The notes beneath the pieces were generated by a model. That model had not been told where the DNA came from. It saw only the letters and a list, made by a program, of their open reading frames with translations, and did not search any database. The position numbers and the translations under genes were made by a program. A stretch of DNA of 64,000 nt. Origin: Rallus limicola (taxonomy: Eukaryota; Chordata; Aves; Gruiformes; Rallidae). Below are positions 43,361 through 55,400 of this stretch, piece by piece. Each line of letters starts with the position of its first letter. Within the stretch, counting starts at the first letter, position 1. Where the stretch lies: NCBI GenBank assembly GCA_022605955.1, contig JAKCOZ010000032.1, positions 2,852,001 through 2,916,000 of the forward strand. Reading direction: 5' to 3'.

Positions 43361-43937
43361 CTAATCATTGTTGCTTGTACCTGTATAGTTCTCCTCAGTG
43401 TTTCTGCCCTCATGACAACCTGGAAGTGCCACAGGAGCACCAGCTCCAACTGTCAATGAGCTTTCTTTCCCCTCCAAATACTTATGTATGTGTCAGTACT
43501 TTGCAGAATGGCGTTTGGCTAGAAAGGACCACGTACACCTCAGTAGGTGTGCTTGGTACAGCAGTCGACTCCAAGCACAGGTTCACTCAAGTTTTCCATC
43601 AGCAAGGAAGGACAGCAAAGATGACATTTTTTTCTTAACTCACAACAATATAATGATGATTTGGACCCACAGGCTACGCAGAGGCCATCAGCAGGAGGAC
43701 CAAAGTGATTCCCCCAAGCTGGACTCAGATTCCTCTCTACAGATGGAAATACAAGTACATAGGGGAACTCTCAATTTCTCCTTGTAAGTTTTCCAACTCG
43801 AGCTAGCACTGAAAATAGTCCAGCAGATAAGACGGCCATTGCACAGATATTTCTGTAGTTTTAACATGCATTCTTAGCACTCAGCAGTGTCAAAGACCAT
43901 TCCTCCCCCAATCCCATCCAACCCTACTTTTTTACTT
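43361..43937. other. Intron segment between two CR1 copies of opposite orientation
   Basis: Unique-looking sequence of about 580 bases between a plus-strand CR1 3' end and a minus-strand CR1 3' end. No gene was recognised; the frames seen are short and without motifs. Confidence 0.55.
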
Positions 43938-45835
43938 AATCATGAAATGGTATGGGTTGGAAGGGACCCCAAGGATCATAGAGCTCCAACCCCCTGCCAC
44001 AGGCAGGGACACCAACCTCAGGCCAGATCTAGACAAGGCTGCCCAGGGCCCCATCCAACCTGGCCTTAAACATCTCCAGGGACGGGGCATCCACCACATC
44101 TCTGGGCACTTCACTACTCTCTCTGTAAAAAGCTTCCCCCTAATACCTAATCTAAACCATCCTTCCTTTAGATTTAATCCATTCCCCCTTGTTCTGCCAT
44201 TGTCTACCCTTTTAGAAAGCTGATTCCCCTGCTGTTTCTCTGCTCCCTTCACGGACTGAAAGGTTGCAATGAGATCCCCCTGCAAGCCTTCTCTTCCGCA
44301 GGCTGAACAAGCCCAGCTCCCTCAGCCTCTCCTCGCAGGGGAGCTGTTCCAGCCCTCTAATCATCCTTGTGGCCCTCCTCTGAACCCTCTCCAACAGTTC
44401 TACAGCATTCTTATATTGCGGGCCCCCAGATCTGGACACAGGACTCCAGATGGGGCCTAAAAAGTGCAGAGTAGAGAGGGACAATCACCTCCCTGCCCCT
44501 GCTGGCCACCCCTCTCCTGATGGAGCCCAAGGATACCACTGGTCTTCCGAGCTGCAAGAGCACAGTGCTAGCTCATGTTAATTTTCTCATCTATCGGAAT
44601 CCCCAAGTGCTTCTCAGCAGGGTTACTCTCAAGGAGCTCTTCTCCCAGTCTGTATCTACGGCTGGGATTCCTCCGGCCCAAGTGCAACCCCTGACACTTG
44701 GCAGTGTTGAACCTCATTAGGTTCACCCGGGCCCACCTTTCCAGCCTGTCAAGATCCCTTTGGATGGCTTCCTTTCCTTCTGTGGTGTCACCCACACCAC
44801 TCAGCTTGGTGTCAACTGCAAACTTGCTGTGGGTGCACTCAATTCCATCATCGATGTCACTGATAAAGATGTTAAAGAGCACCAGTCCCAAGACAGACCC
44901 CTGGGGGACCCCGCTTGTCACCTGGACATAGACCCATTGACCACCACCCTTTGTCTATGTTCGGTCAATCAGTTTCTTATCCACTGGATGGTCCACCCAT
45001 CAAATCCACATCTCTCCAGTTTAGAGAAAAGGATGTGGTGGGGGACTGTGTCAAAGGCCTTGCACAAGTCCAGGTAAATTACATCAGTCACCTTCCCTTT
45101 ATCTACCGATGCAGTCACCACATCATAGAAGGTCACCAGATTGGCAAGGCACGACCTTCCTTTGGTGAAGCCGTGCTGGCTGTCCCGGATCAGGCGCTCA
45201 TCCCTCATGTACGCCAACATGTCATCCAGGAGGATGTGTTCCATGATCTTCCCAGGCATAGAAGTGAGGCTCACCGGCTTGTAATTCCCTTGGTCTTCCT
45301 TGCTCCCTTTCTTATAAATGAGAGTGACATGACCCATTTTCCAGTCCCCGGGGACCTCTCCTGACAGCCACAACTTTTCAAATATGATGGAGAGCGGCTT
45401 GGCAACCACATCAGCCAGCTCCTTCAGGCCCCCGGGATGCATGTCATCCGGCCCCATAGACTTCTAGACATTCAGTCTCATGAGGCGGTCTCGGACTTGC
45501 TCTGCCCTTAGTGGGGGGAGGGGGAGAGGAAGAATTTATTCCCCCAGTTCCCACCTAGAGGCTCAGGGATGCAAGATTCTGAGACTTGAGAATTATGAGA
45601 ATCTTGGCTGCCAGAGAAGACTGAGGCAAAGAACACATTCAGTACCTCACCCTTCTCCACATCCGTTGCAGCCAATTCTTCTTTCTCATTTCCCAAGGGG
45701 AGGATGCTCTCTTTGGCCTGTCTCTTCTGGCCAATGTACCTGTAAAATCCCTTCTTGTTGTTTTTAACATCCCTCACCAACTTCAGTTCCATCTGTGCCT
45801 TGGCTTTCCTGATCCCATCTCTGCAAGTCCAAATC
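43938..45835 (-). repeat. CR1 LINE, about 1.9 kb with reverse transcriptase remains (pseudogene)
   Basis: The longest CR1 copy here, with its 3' end at 43938 and reading leftward on the minus strand. ORF2 remains appear in order: a pre-RT segment (45792-45508), RT fingers and palm (45457-44969, with [22 protein letters not shown] and [11 protein letters not shown]), then RT motif B ([10 protein letters not shown]) and the active-site segment (44921-44568), then the C-terminal part with [20 protein letters not shown] (44484-44212). The active-site motif, normally F-A-D-D in CR1, reads F-A-V-D, so a catalytic Asp is lost. A stop after IQWIRN and a change of frame also break the reading frame. 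The endonuclease region is absent (5' truncation near 45835). It cannot encode an active enzyme. It is sense with respect to PCDH15. Confidence 0.95.
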
Positions 45836-47410
45836 TAGCAGGCGGGCACTAATAAAGCAGCACACCTGACACAAAAGTACTCAGCTTCCTCTCCATAACC
45901 AGGCTGACTGTAATGGAGAGGTTGATTAATTTTGTATTAGCTAGATACACAACTGAAAGTAAATCCCAAGCCATTGATTATACTGGTAGAACAAGCAGAT
46001 AAGGCATTTTCTTTTCACACCTCTCGTACTTAATTATACAAAGGTTCTACGCACAAGGACTGTAAGAAGACAGCTGAGCACAGCTATAGGACTTTTAAAT
46101 TATTTTTTTCCTATGTATGATTGTTTATGTTCTTTAACTATAAAATTAATATAAGAGTCTAGCTCACTATGGGTTTATTTCCAGATAATGAAGAAAACAG
46201 TTGTTTATCTGAAAGCATTCACTCCGTTCATCTTGTGTTCATAACTACTTTAATTATCAGGCAACAATGGGTTCACTGAGTATACTGAACCATATGAAGA
46301 CCATGCCTGTAAACAGCTGGCTTTATCTGCTGTTTGTACGCTGAGCAATTCAAAGACATTTAACATATAGTAGTCTCCACCACATTGCTTTTATTAGCCA
46401 AGCAGAGACTCTCATCACGTTAATCACTACCTCCTTAGCAGAATAAAAAGACTAGAGCTTGAAGACAAACCAAAACAAAACTGCCAGGCCCCCCGAGCTG
46501 TAAAACCACTAGCCCGTGCCAGTATACCCATTGGTGTTATTAACTAAACAGATAAAATTGTAGGTATGAGGAACAAGTGACTTGTGCAGCATCCCAGCGG
46601 CAAGCTTATGCGTCTTCCTGATTAGCTTCATTCAATTAGGTCTTCTTAATTGCTCATATGCTAAAGCTCATTAAATGAAAAATAATATTGCTTTCCTGCA
46701 GGTTGTGCACTTGAGAAATGAACAACGGTCACCACCAGTGTGTACCTTTGAGATCCTGCTCGAGAGACTTCAAAGAGCAGTCACAGCCCATCGAAAGCAG
46801 AGCACACTGCTATCTTGTGTGGCTGTCAGATCCTCAATCTCATTGTGAGCTCTGGGGCAGAATATTTCTCCTTTTCCTTTAAACGAACCCATGGGCTTCT
46901 ACTTAGCTTGATCATATAAACCCGTAACTAACGCAGCCCAGACAGGTGAAATATCACAACTTCAGAGAACTGTATTTGCAACATTTTCAGTTCTCATTGG
47001 GAAGATTCTCACTCATCATCTCTTCATCCAGAAATTATTCCAGCACATTTCTGAACAGAAACTCTCCAATATTGCTAAACCACATGACGTGTAAAGAGGA
47101 GCATGATTTTTGCAGATAGTACTCTTGTATAAACAAGAGCAGTCAGGTTTTTGGGTGGGTTTTGTTTATTTTGGTGGGTTGGTTTTCCATTAAAAAAGCA
47201 TACAAGTAGCTCCAACTTGATGCTTTTAATCCCATCTCTATCAAGTGAAAGGGTTTTCTTCACATCCTTAATGCTCAGTGAGAATTGCAAATGCCCATTC
47301 AATCAATTTCCTGTCTGGACAAACACACTAATACATATCTTACAGAATGTGGCACTTTAGTGAAGAAAAAGCTGTCAACAAAAACCCTATCGACATCGTT
47401 GAGTGATTAA
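45836..47410. other. PCDH15 large intron between two CR1 copies; nothing recognised
   Basis: AT-rich unique-looking DNA of about 1.6 kb between two same-orientation CR1 copies. A small G/T-rich patch lies at 47152-47187. No supported gene or RNA. Confidence 0.55.
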
Positions 47411-47634
47411 TCATAGAATGGCATGGGTTGGAAGGGACCCCAAGGATCATAGAGCTCCAACCCCCCTGCCACAGGCAGGGACACCAACCTCAGGCCTGGA
47501 TCTACACAAGGTTGCCCAGGGCCCCATCCAACCTGGCCTTGAACACCTCCAGGGACGGGGCATCCACCACTTCTCTGGGAAGCCTGCTCCAGCACCTCAC
47601 CACTCTCTCTGTAAAAAACTTCCCCCTATGTCTG
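47411..47634 (-). repeat. CR1 LINE, short 3' end fragment
   Basis: The plus strand begins TCATAGAATGGCATGGGTTG and continues with the 3' UTR block containing CCACAGGCAGGGACACCAAC. It stops in the sequence AACTTCCCCCTA, where the copy at 43938 continues. It is therefore a strongly 5'-truncated CR1 in sense with PCDH15, from the same subfamily as the 43938-45835 copy and very similar to it over about 220 bases. Confidence 0.93.
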
Positions 47635-50600
47635 CTATGGAAATATATCTGAGGTTATGAAAATTTGCTAGTTGCATATATTATAAAATACCCAGATATA
47701 TATCATGTTCAAGTGCAAATGATGTACAGGTGCATTTTTTCTCCTCCCACCCAACCTAAGAAGCAACCAGGAAAGGGTCAAATGGACAGATAACTCAAAA
47801 TATGTACTTACATGTGAAAACCTTCAAGTTTCCTCCCCTAATTTACAGTTGAGTACTTGCAAAACGAGATAGGATTTACAATATTTAAAATAAATAAATA
47901 TATTTTCTTGTGTTGGAAACTTCTATACTGGACCCAGGCAGAAAAAAGGGCTCAAATAACCCTTAAAACACTTCTCAGAAGGGAAACATCCCAAATATCT
48001 CTCTAGAGCCAAAAAATTCCCAATCTACATTAATACTTCTTCTGGATTATATTTAGCATGAAACAACTTATAAAACATTCACATTGTTAGAAAGCTAATA
48101 AATAATAGTGCCCAGAGTCCTTAGATTACTTTTGCAACGAAAAACCAATAAGGGAAGAGTTGAAAGGTAAAAAACCCAACACACAATTACCCCCCCAAAA
48201 AAACAGTGAAGAAACAACAGCTTGAATATCTGAAGCATTGCATACTAAACAAAATGGTCTATACCAATGGCTCAAACCATCATTTATCACCTGTTACTAA
48301 CAAGTTTCAAGCTGAACTTTGGAGAAAGGTCATGATACAGGCTTGAAAATAGTGGGTTTTGTCTTTATACATCTAAAAACCTCAAGATAAAACACTAGAT
48401 ACCATAGAATTACGCTTTAATGCGTGGTGCAACCCTCATTCTAAACTCTAAAGTAGTTATCCTAATGAACATCAGCTCCAGGAGACTATTTCCCCCATCT
48501 GACAGCAGGACTTATTTCAGAGGGGATTCTCTACACTGAGAGCTGATAATGTGGGGCAGGGTTGGGGGGTGGGGAGCACATATCCCACTATCATCACACA
48601 GGGGTTTACATTCAGTGAGTGTATTCACAGAACGGACCAACATTGCAAGCAAGACTTATCTGGAGGTCCCCAATTTAGAGTCAGGTGTTGTGTTATTTGC
48701 TGCTTCTATTGCAAATAAGCAGAGAAACAACATACAAACCTTTTTGAAAGGTGTTACTTATGTAACTTAATCTAACACTAGCAATTGTCATAGAATCTCA
48801 TTCTATAGTCTAATGAGTAACATGGTAGAAACCCAAACATTTTGTTTAACATTTTAGGGGAGGAAAAAGCCTGGTGAGTTAAGAATTATTTCCAGAAGTA
48901 AGTAAAACTTATTGTTTTAGAAGATGGGAGAGAACAATACAATCACCATGAACTCCTAACAGTAAAAACACAAACTGCTCTGTCATCCAGTACCATTGTC
49001 AGTGATACTGGGTGGAACAAAGAGCCCACTGGAGATTTTTCTGAAATCTTTCAAAGCTTACCGTGGGGGGGTTGGTTGGGGGTTTTGTTGGGGTTTTTTG
49101 GCTGTTATGTTTTGGTTTTTTGAGTAATGAATTTTTGCCCATGTTAGCTGTCAGCAACAACAGCAGCAGCGTGCATTGGCCAACTAGTCACCAAGAAAAC
49201 AGCAGAATTACCTTCTCCAGCACGACCAATGCAATATTGGGCAACAATAGATGCCTTGTTTTAAGACTGGACCATCCAGAGGTTTGGATGAAGCTTTTAA
49301 TGAGGGAGGCCCCTAGCTTCCTCTTAAGGACCCAACAATTAAACATGTTTAATATAATGACTTACTTCTAAATAGAGTTGATATGTCTCATTTGATTTTG
49401 ACTTGCAGAGAAGGTCAAATCATTAACTTCTGCCCTGTTATATATCCTTAAATTCAGGGAACCCACTTTGTAGTAAAGAGAATTATACATAGCTGCTCAA
49501 AGCAATGATGTTCCAAAATGAGATGATACTGCTAACAGAAAACCCCTCTTGTCAGTATAATTGAGTAAACACAAACAGCTCATTCTAGCAAATAAAGAGG
49601 AAAAGTAATTATTTTGGCAATAACTTGTTCATCTCAACAGATAGTACCACAGAGCAGGATTTGATTTACTTTAAGGGACAAATAAATCAAGTACTATTTA
49701 TTTAACATTTTGTGATTCACTATTGCATCAATAGTAGAGGCAAAATAATCAGTAGCTTAAAAAAAAAAATCAGTGACTAGAACTACGATATTACAGTACA
49801 AGCAGGATCAAGCAGAGCAAACAACATAAGCAAGTTATTTACCTCTCTGCAGGAATGGTTTTAAAATGTCTGACAGTTTGCAATCCCTTGAATGAAAACA
49901 CCTTTTAGATGGTTCCAAAACAAGAACCCATAATGTTTATCCCTACTGAATTCAAAACAGAAATGGCACTGAAGGTAAACACACTCAAAATCATAGCACA
50001 ATGTCCACTCTTCAGTGAAAATCAGCTTTCTAGGATGATTTGGACTAGATCCATACAGCCTTCTAATGCAAGGAAATCCCATTTATCAGTAAACCCAATT
50101 TGAGAACACCATTTCTCTCTCTTGCTTCTTTTTTCACCTCCTCAGCCCTTCACTTTGCAATCAGGCTTAACTAGGTACATCAGGATAATCTGACATTAAA
50201 TACTTGATATCTTCTCATTGTAGCCTACGTACATAAACCATTCATCTCTACACCAATTTAAGGCTTGCTATGCCTCAATACACTGTCTAATAAATACTAC
50301 AGTGAAGGACAGAGTGTTTCTTATTTTTTTAAGCCAAACTCACTGAAACCCTCAAACATTTCTGGTTTTATTCTGTTTACTCAAAAAGTTTTCCTTTCAT
50401 GATCTACAAAAGAATTCTAATCTTTCAGCAGCTCCCTAGAAGACATGAGAGGTCATTTACCTGGGAGGAAGCCCTACTTTTGTTTGATTGCATCTGTGAA
50501 TGAGGGCAAAAGTCTTCAAGACAAATATTACTTCCAAATCTATTTGCTCTATTAAATTCACAATAAACATTAACATCAGTAGTCTTACCTGTGCAAAAGT

Positions 50601-51849
50601 CATTTATTCATTTGACACTGTAAGCCAGAGTCACAAACCACAGTTACTTCCAAACATATGGTAATATTTGTAGAAATTTAGGGGGAGGCTGTTTGGCATG
50701 AGGGGGTTTTGGTGGTTGTTTTTGGTTTGAGTTCAAACTCCCAGCTGTTTCCCCACCACAGGCATTCCACACAAATCCCTAGCAATTGCCTGAGCTTACG
50801 CGAGCTTTAGTCAAGAAAAACACCGTCTATATTTAATGATAGACAACAGCTGAACAGTAATGATCCCCTAATCTGGAAATGATTACTGTAAAATGAACAC
50901 ATTAAAATGAGCCAAGAGTGCTCATCCTTCACAATTACTGCCCAGACACATGACTCTGCTCCCACTACACACACTGCAGCAGATGCTGTTTGAACTCAGG
51001 TCCTGCAGAAGTTCTGACCTGGAAGTGCTGGACAAGTCTGGTCCCTATTTAAATCCTTCCAAAGCAGGAGTCCATACTCACCAAGTAATCCACAAAAAAG
51101 TCAAGATCACCTCTGAAAAGATTTCACACACTTTTTTTTTTCCCCCCCAGAACAACTTAATTACAGGACTATTGATATTTTTCTATACCAATTACTTAAG
51201 ATTTCTTATTTATTGCTATTGCAATTGGAGGTGTCCTTGCAATAACCCACTGTACAATCACATCTTTGCCACACAATAAAACAAAACACTTACGCTTGTT
51301 ATTGATGCCATTAAAAATGCTGCTCCCGATAATTACAGTTCAAATAATAGTTCAATTAATTGAACTGAAGCAAAACAGGGCATTTGAAGTCATTCAAAAC
51401 GTGTAATACATGATGCACACAGCATGTGCTCTAAAGGATGCATCTGTGAGTCAGTTCTTGTCATGTGAAAGTCAAGTCATAATCAAGTTTTGATCAAGTT
51501 CCTGTGCCTTGTTTTAAACAGGTACTTCTGATCAAAAATTGATTAAACTGAAGCATAGGAAGGATGGGAAGGTTTTTCCTATCACAGCTTATTTATCAAT
51601 ACATGACAGTCTCCTGTAAGAGTTCAGAAAATAATTCTTACTGCTGGACTGAGCGAGAGGTAAATAGAGATGAGAGTTTGGGAAAGTAATGACAGCAGAG
51701 GAACAGGGATGTACATGAGCAGAAAGACTATGCAGCTCACCAAGCTGCAACAAACTTCAGTGGCAAGAGAGAACCCCAAAGACAAGAGACCATTATTATG
51801 CACAATAAAGGTATTTACCAAAGACTGAGCATGAAAGAGGATCTGCACC
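47635..51849. other. PCDH15 large intron, 47.6-51.8 kb; G/T-rich tracts
   Basis: No gene or transposon recognised. G/T-rich plus-strand patches occur at 49062-49118 (runs of 7, 5 and 4 G) and 50679-50735 (two runs of 5 G). A perfect 18-bp palindrome, AGTTCAATT/AATTGAACT, sits at 51349-51366. The rest is AT-rich with short open frames lacking recognisable motifs. Confidence 0.55.
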
Positions 51850-52445
51850 TGTCCTGGTTTCAGTCAGGACAGAGTTAACTTCATTTGTAGCAGTGGATGG
51901 GATGCTGTGTTTGGGAGTTAAAATGAAAGCAGTGCTGAGAACACCCTGATGTTTCTAGTTGCAGTCATACAGTCAAAGCCAGAAAAGGTGACCCAGATGG
52001 GCCAAAGACAGTATTCCCTGCCAATTACATCCTGCCCAGGATAAAGGGGGGCTGATGGGAGGAAGAAGGGGGGGCGGTTCTGGGACACGAGCGGCCGGGA
52101 CGCGAGGGTCTTGGGGGGACGGTCGGGTTCCGGGACGGCTCTGGGTGGTGCAGCCTGAGTTGTGTGGTTGGGTGAGAAGCTGCATTGTGTATCAATAGTT
52201 TCATATTCTTTTGCTCTGAAATCCTGTTAGCATTGTTATATTTTATCTTTCTGTTATCTTAGTAAACTATCCTTATCCCAACCCACGGGCCTCTTAGTTT
52301 CTTGGTTTTGGAGTTATTTGCCCCTTCCTATTCCCTTCCCTTGTTTCCCCCTCCCCCCCCCCCTTTCCCTCTTCTCCTGCTCTTTTACTTTAAGGAGCAG
52401 GCAGCTGCGTGGATCTCGGCCCACAGCCGGGGTGAAACCACGACA
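51850..52445 (+). mobile_element. Solo LTR of an avian endogenous retrovirus, with 5-bp target duplication
   Basis: The element begins TGTCCTGGTTTCA and ends TGAAACCACGACA. These ends are inverted repeats with one mismatch in 13, and GCACC flanks both sides (51845-51849 and 52446-52450), an intact 5-bp target duplication typical of ERVL-like (sometimes other) avian ERVs. Length is 596 bp, with no internal retroviral sequence on either side, so it is a solo LTR left by recombination between two LTRs. Inside are a GC-rich block with 10 CpG in 63 bases (52075-52137), a TATA-like TTATATTTTATC near 52236-52247, an AGTAAA possible polyadenylation signal at 52261-52266, and a pyrimidine tract (about 52341-52375). 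It is antisense to PCDH15. The clean ends and retained CpGs suggest a fairly young insertion. Confidence 0.93.
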
Positions 52446-55400
52446 GCACCCCAACTGCCAGCCAGCAGGAAAAGGAGAAGTCTGAAGAAAGAGGAATTTT
52501 CTCCCTGACTTTAAAGAGGCTCTAAAAAGTGAAAAGTTAATGGACTCTGGAAAAACTTTCTGCTTAGAAACTATCTGCATTTCAATTCATACCTCACTCC
52601 ATCCCTCCCGTGTCCTATGGCTGCAATGAAGTCTACATTAGTGAGCACTGCAACTTGGGAGTTTCCCAGTGGTTCAGGTTCCTCTCCTCTCCCCAGATCT
52701 GTTGCTTCATCTTCAGAAAATGCTTTTAGAAAGGGTTAGTCTGAAAATGAGCTGGAGTAAAAGAAAAAAAACCCTCCAACTTGTGCTCTGAAAACTGTAT
52801 TTCAACACCGAAACTCAGGTACATAACCCAACTAATCATGCAGTGCAAAACTTACTTATTGGAACCTATCTATGCTTGCAGGCTACTCATCAACCAAGCT
52901 CAAACCCTGAGCAGCTCAAAGCTTTATTCTGTATCAACACAAACGGCCTGCTGCTGTCATACTACTTACTGTAAAAAAGATTACTAGGCTCCAAAGTCTC
53001 ACCCAGCAATTCTAAGTTCCCAAACTATCACTACTTATACAATATGCAAATACAAACAAGCCAGCACCACAGTTCCAATAAGAATAAAAATTAAGCAGGC
53101 AATGTAAATAGCGGTCCATGATATGAACAATATGGCACTAGGGGACACAGGCAGATTTTAAATTCCGTCATTTGTATGTTAGCCTTTTGCTAGTCCAGTT
53201 ACTGCTCTTGAAAAGCAATTTTAACTGACTTCCTCTAAAGTTATTTTAACAAATAGCCACGTTAATTAAGAACATAGGTCAATATTTTAAGGGTCTCCTA
53301 ATAAAGAAACTAGTGGTCTTCTGATCCACAAATGCCAAACAGAAAGCTGGAATGAAACAAAAGCAGCAGGTTCTGCTGATCGAGCTGGAGGTGTCACGGC
53401 AGTTCAGCAGGTAACCCAGAAAAGTATTTGCTGTATGAGTGCAGATGGAATTTCTCTTGTGAGGAACAGCATCAGGACGCAGGGAACCACACAAAAACCA
53501 CCAAACCAATGACTACTTGGAGTCATATTTTAAAGAATTAAATTGGCAGCATTTCATCTACAGCAAGTGGATTCTCTTTACACAGACATTAAGCATGAGC
53601 ATGTGCAGGAAAGGTTGTTGCCTTCAGTGTCATTATACTAGTCAGAACAGAAATGCAAAATGCACGTGTTGCATACACACTTTACACTAATACATACATG
53701 TCTGTGATTAGAGTCACAGCATTTGTGACCAGAGCTTTACTGCAGAATAAACACACAGAGCAGTTGCAATATAATGCTCAGTACCCAGTCCCTAGCCTCC
53801 CACAATCAAAGGGAATCTCATCAGATGTAGCACTGGCCCATTGACATCAGGGGTTCACGCTGCTCAACAAGTGTGCTCTATGTCTGTAAGCCAACATATG
53901 AATGCAGAGACACAACTGTGGCTGATTTTTAGGAGCTCAGCCCAACATTATCAGTCATAGTTCACTCACTGAAAGCCCCAAAGGCCCAGGCATTTTTACA
54001 GAGGACACTCAAGCTGTGACCATCCATGCACTTTCACCAGCCAGACCTGACCTTCCCTTCCTAGACATGACTCCCACCTTAAGGGCACCCAACCTTCGAA
54101 GGAGAAGAATCAGCTCAGTATTCACAGCTTTCCCACATCAAGGGATTGCTCTGTCAGTCAAATCCTAAGAGCTTCAAAGAACATTGACATTGCAAACATA
54201 TAATTCAGGCAATCCAACATGCAACACCTTGTTTGCCAAAGAATAAAGCCAAGGAGAAGGAACTTGGTAAGCCAGTGCCTAAACGAGGCTCGTTCCTAGT
54301 TAGATCCCACAGTCTGGTTGTGCCAAGGATTCTGGGATCTGGGTTTTGTTTATTTTCAACAAATGGCGGCCTGCCTCATACATCCCAGCACCATCACAGC
54401 ACTGAAATTTGCACATTAACTAAGACGACCCTTGTTTCTGATGCCTGTATTCCATGAATTTAACTTGCCTCTCACTAAAGGGAAATTGATCTTCTGCAGA
54501 TTCAAAGCATTGCAAGAGACACTTCAAGACATGCCATAAATTACACTTTGCAGAACTCAACCCTTCAGAGAAATGAATGGCTGAACTCAAAACATCAAGG
54601 ACAACTCTTCTCCCTTTAGGATCACAGCAGCCAAGTGCCAGAGCTCTCAACCAAAAGCAGTGAGTTTCCATGAAACAGGCAAGTTACTCGTGTTCCGAAG
54701 AACAGCAGCTTTCCCAGGCAGCCCTCAGGCAAGCACCTGTTTGCATTTCTTGTCCCTCACTGCATATGTACAGTATAGGACTCTGGGAATAATAAATGAC
54801 CTACATGTACTCAAGTATGCATTTTCCTAAGTTAATTTCCTGCTCAACAGTAATATATCGATATCTGAAACTACTTTATTTTTAAAGCAGCCTCTTACTG
54901 TGATTTGTGAGGCTCTTAGTTATTCAATATTTGTAGCATAGGACTCTGTTAAACTGAGTAAGAGACAGTAACTATTAGAAAGGGTCCCACACAGCAGAAA
55001 AGCAGCTGAAGCAGCTTATGCCTGAAGAATCCTGGCAGCAAAAGTAAATTGCAGTTGTGTTTTAACAGGCAGACCCTTATTTTACAAAGCCATCTCCAGT
55101 TTGGGGTAAAGACTATGTAAATGGCCATTCCCTACATTCTGATGTAAAGTAAAATTTAAAAGTCTGCTTAACCCTTATCCAAATACATATTGTGTTGCAT
55201 AAGCAAACCTGTCTAGCTTCAACTCTTATTTCAAATGCCAGCACTAGCTATAGATGGACCTACTCTCAGTCAGTTCAACACCTTCAGAGACTTGAGTTGA
55301 CAGGAGATGTGCTACTGCCTCCCTAGCACACTTGCCTTGCAAAGTCTGAGCTTTCATTTGCAAATTGTGTGCGAATAGAGTTTTCCAGTGCCCCTAACTC

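Noticed and set aside
44915..45364. A 149-codon plus-strand open frame
   Set aside because: It lies opposite the CR1 reverse transcriptase remains, which explain the sequence.
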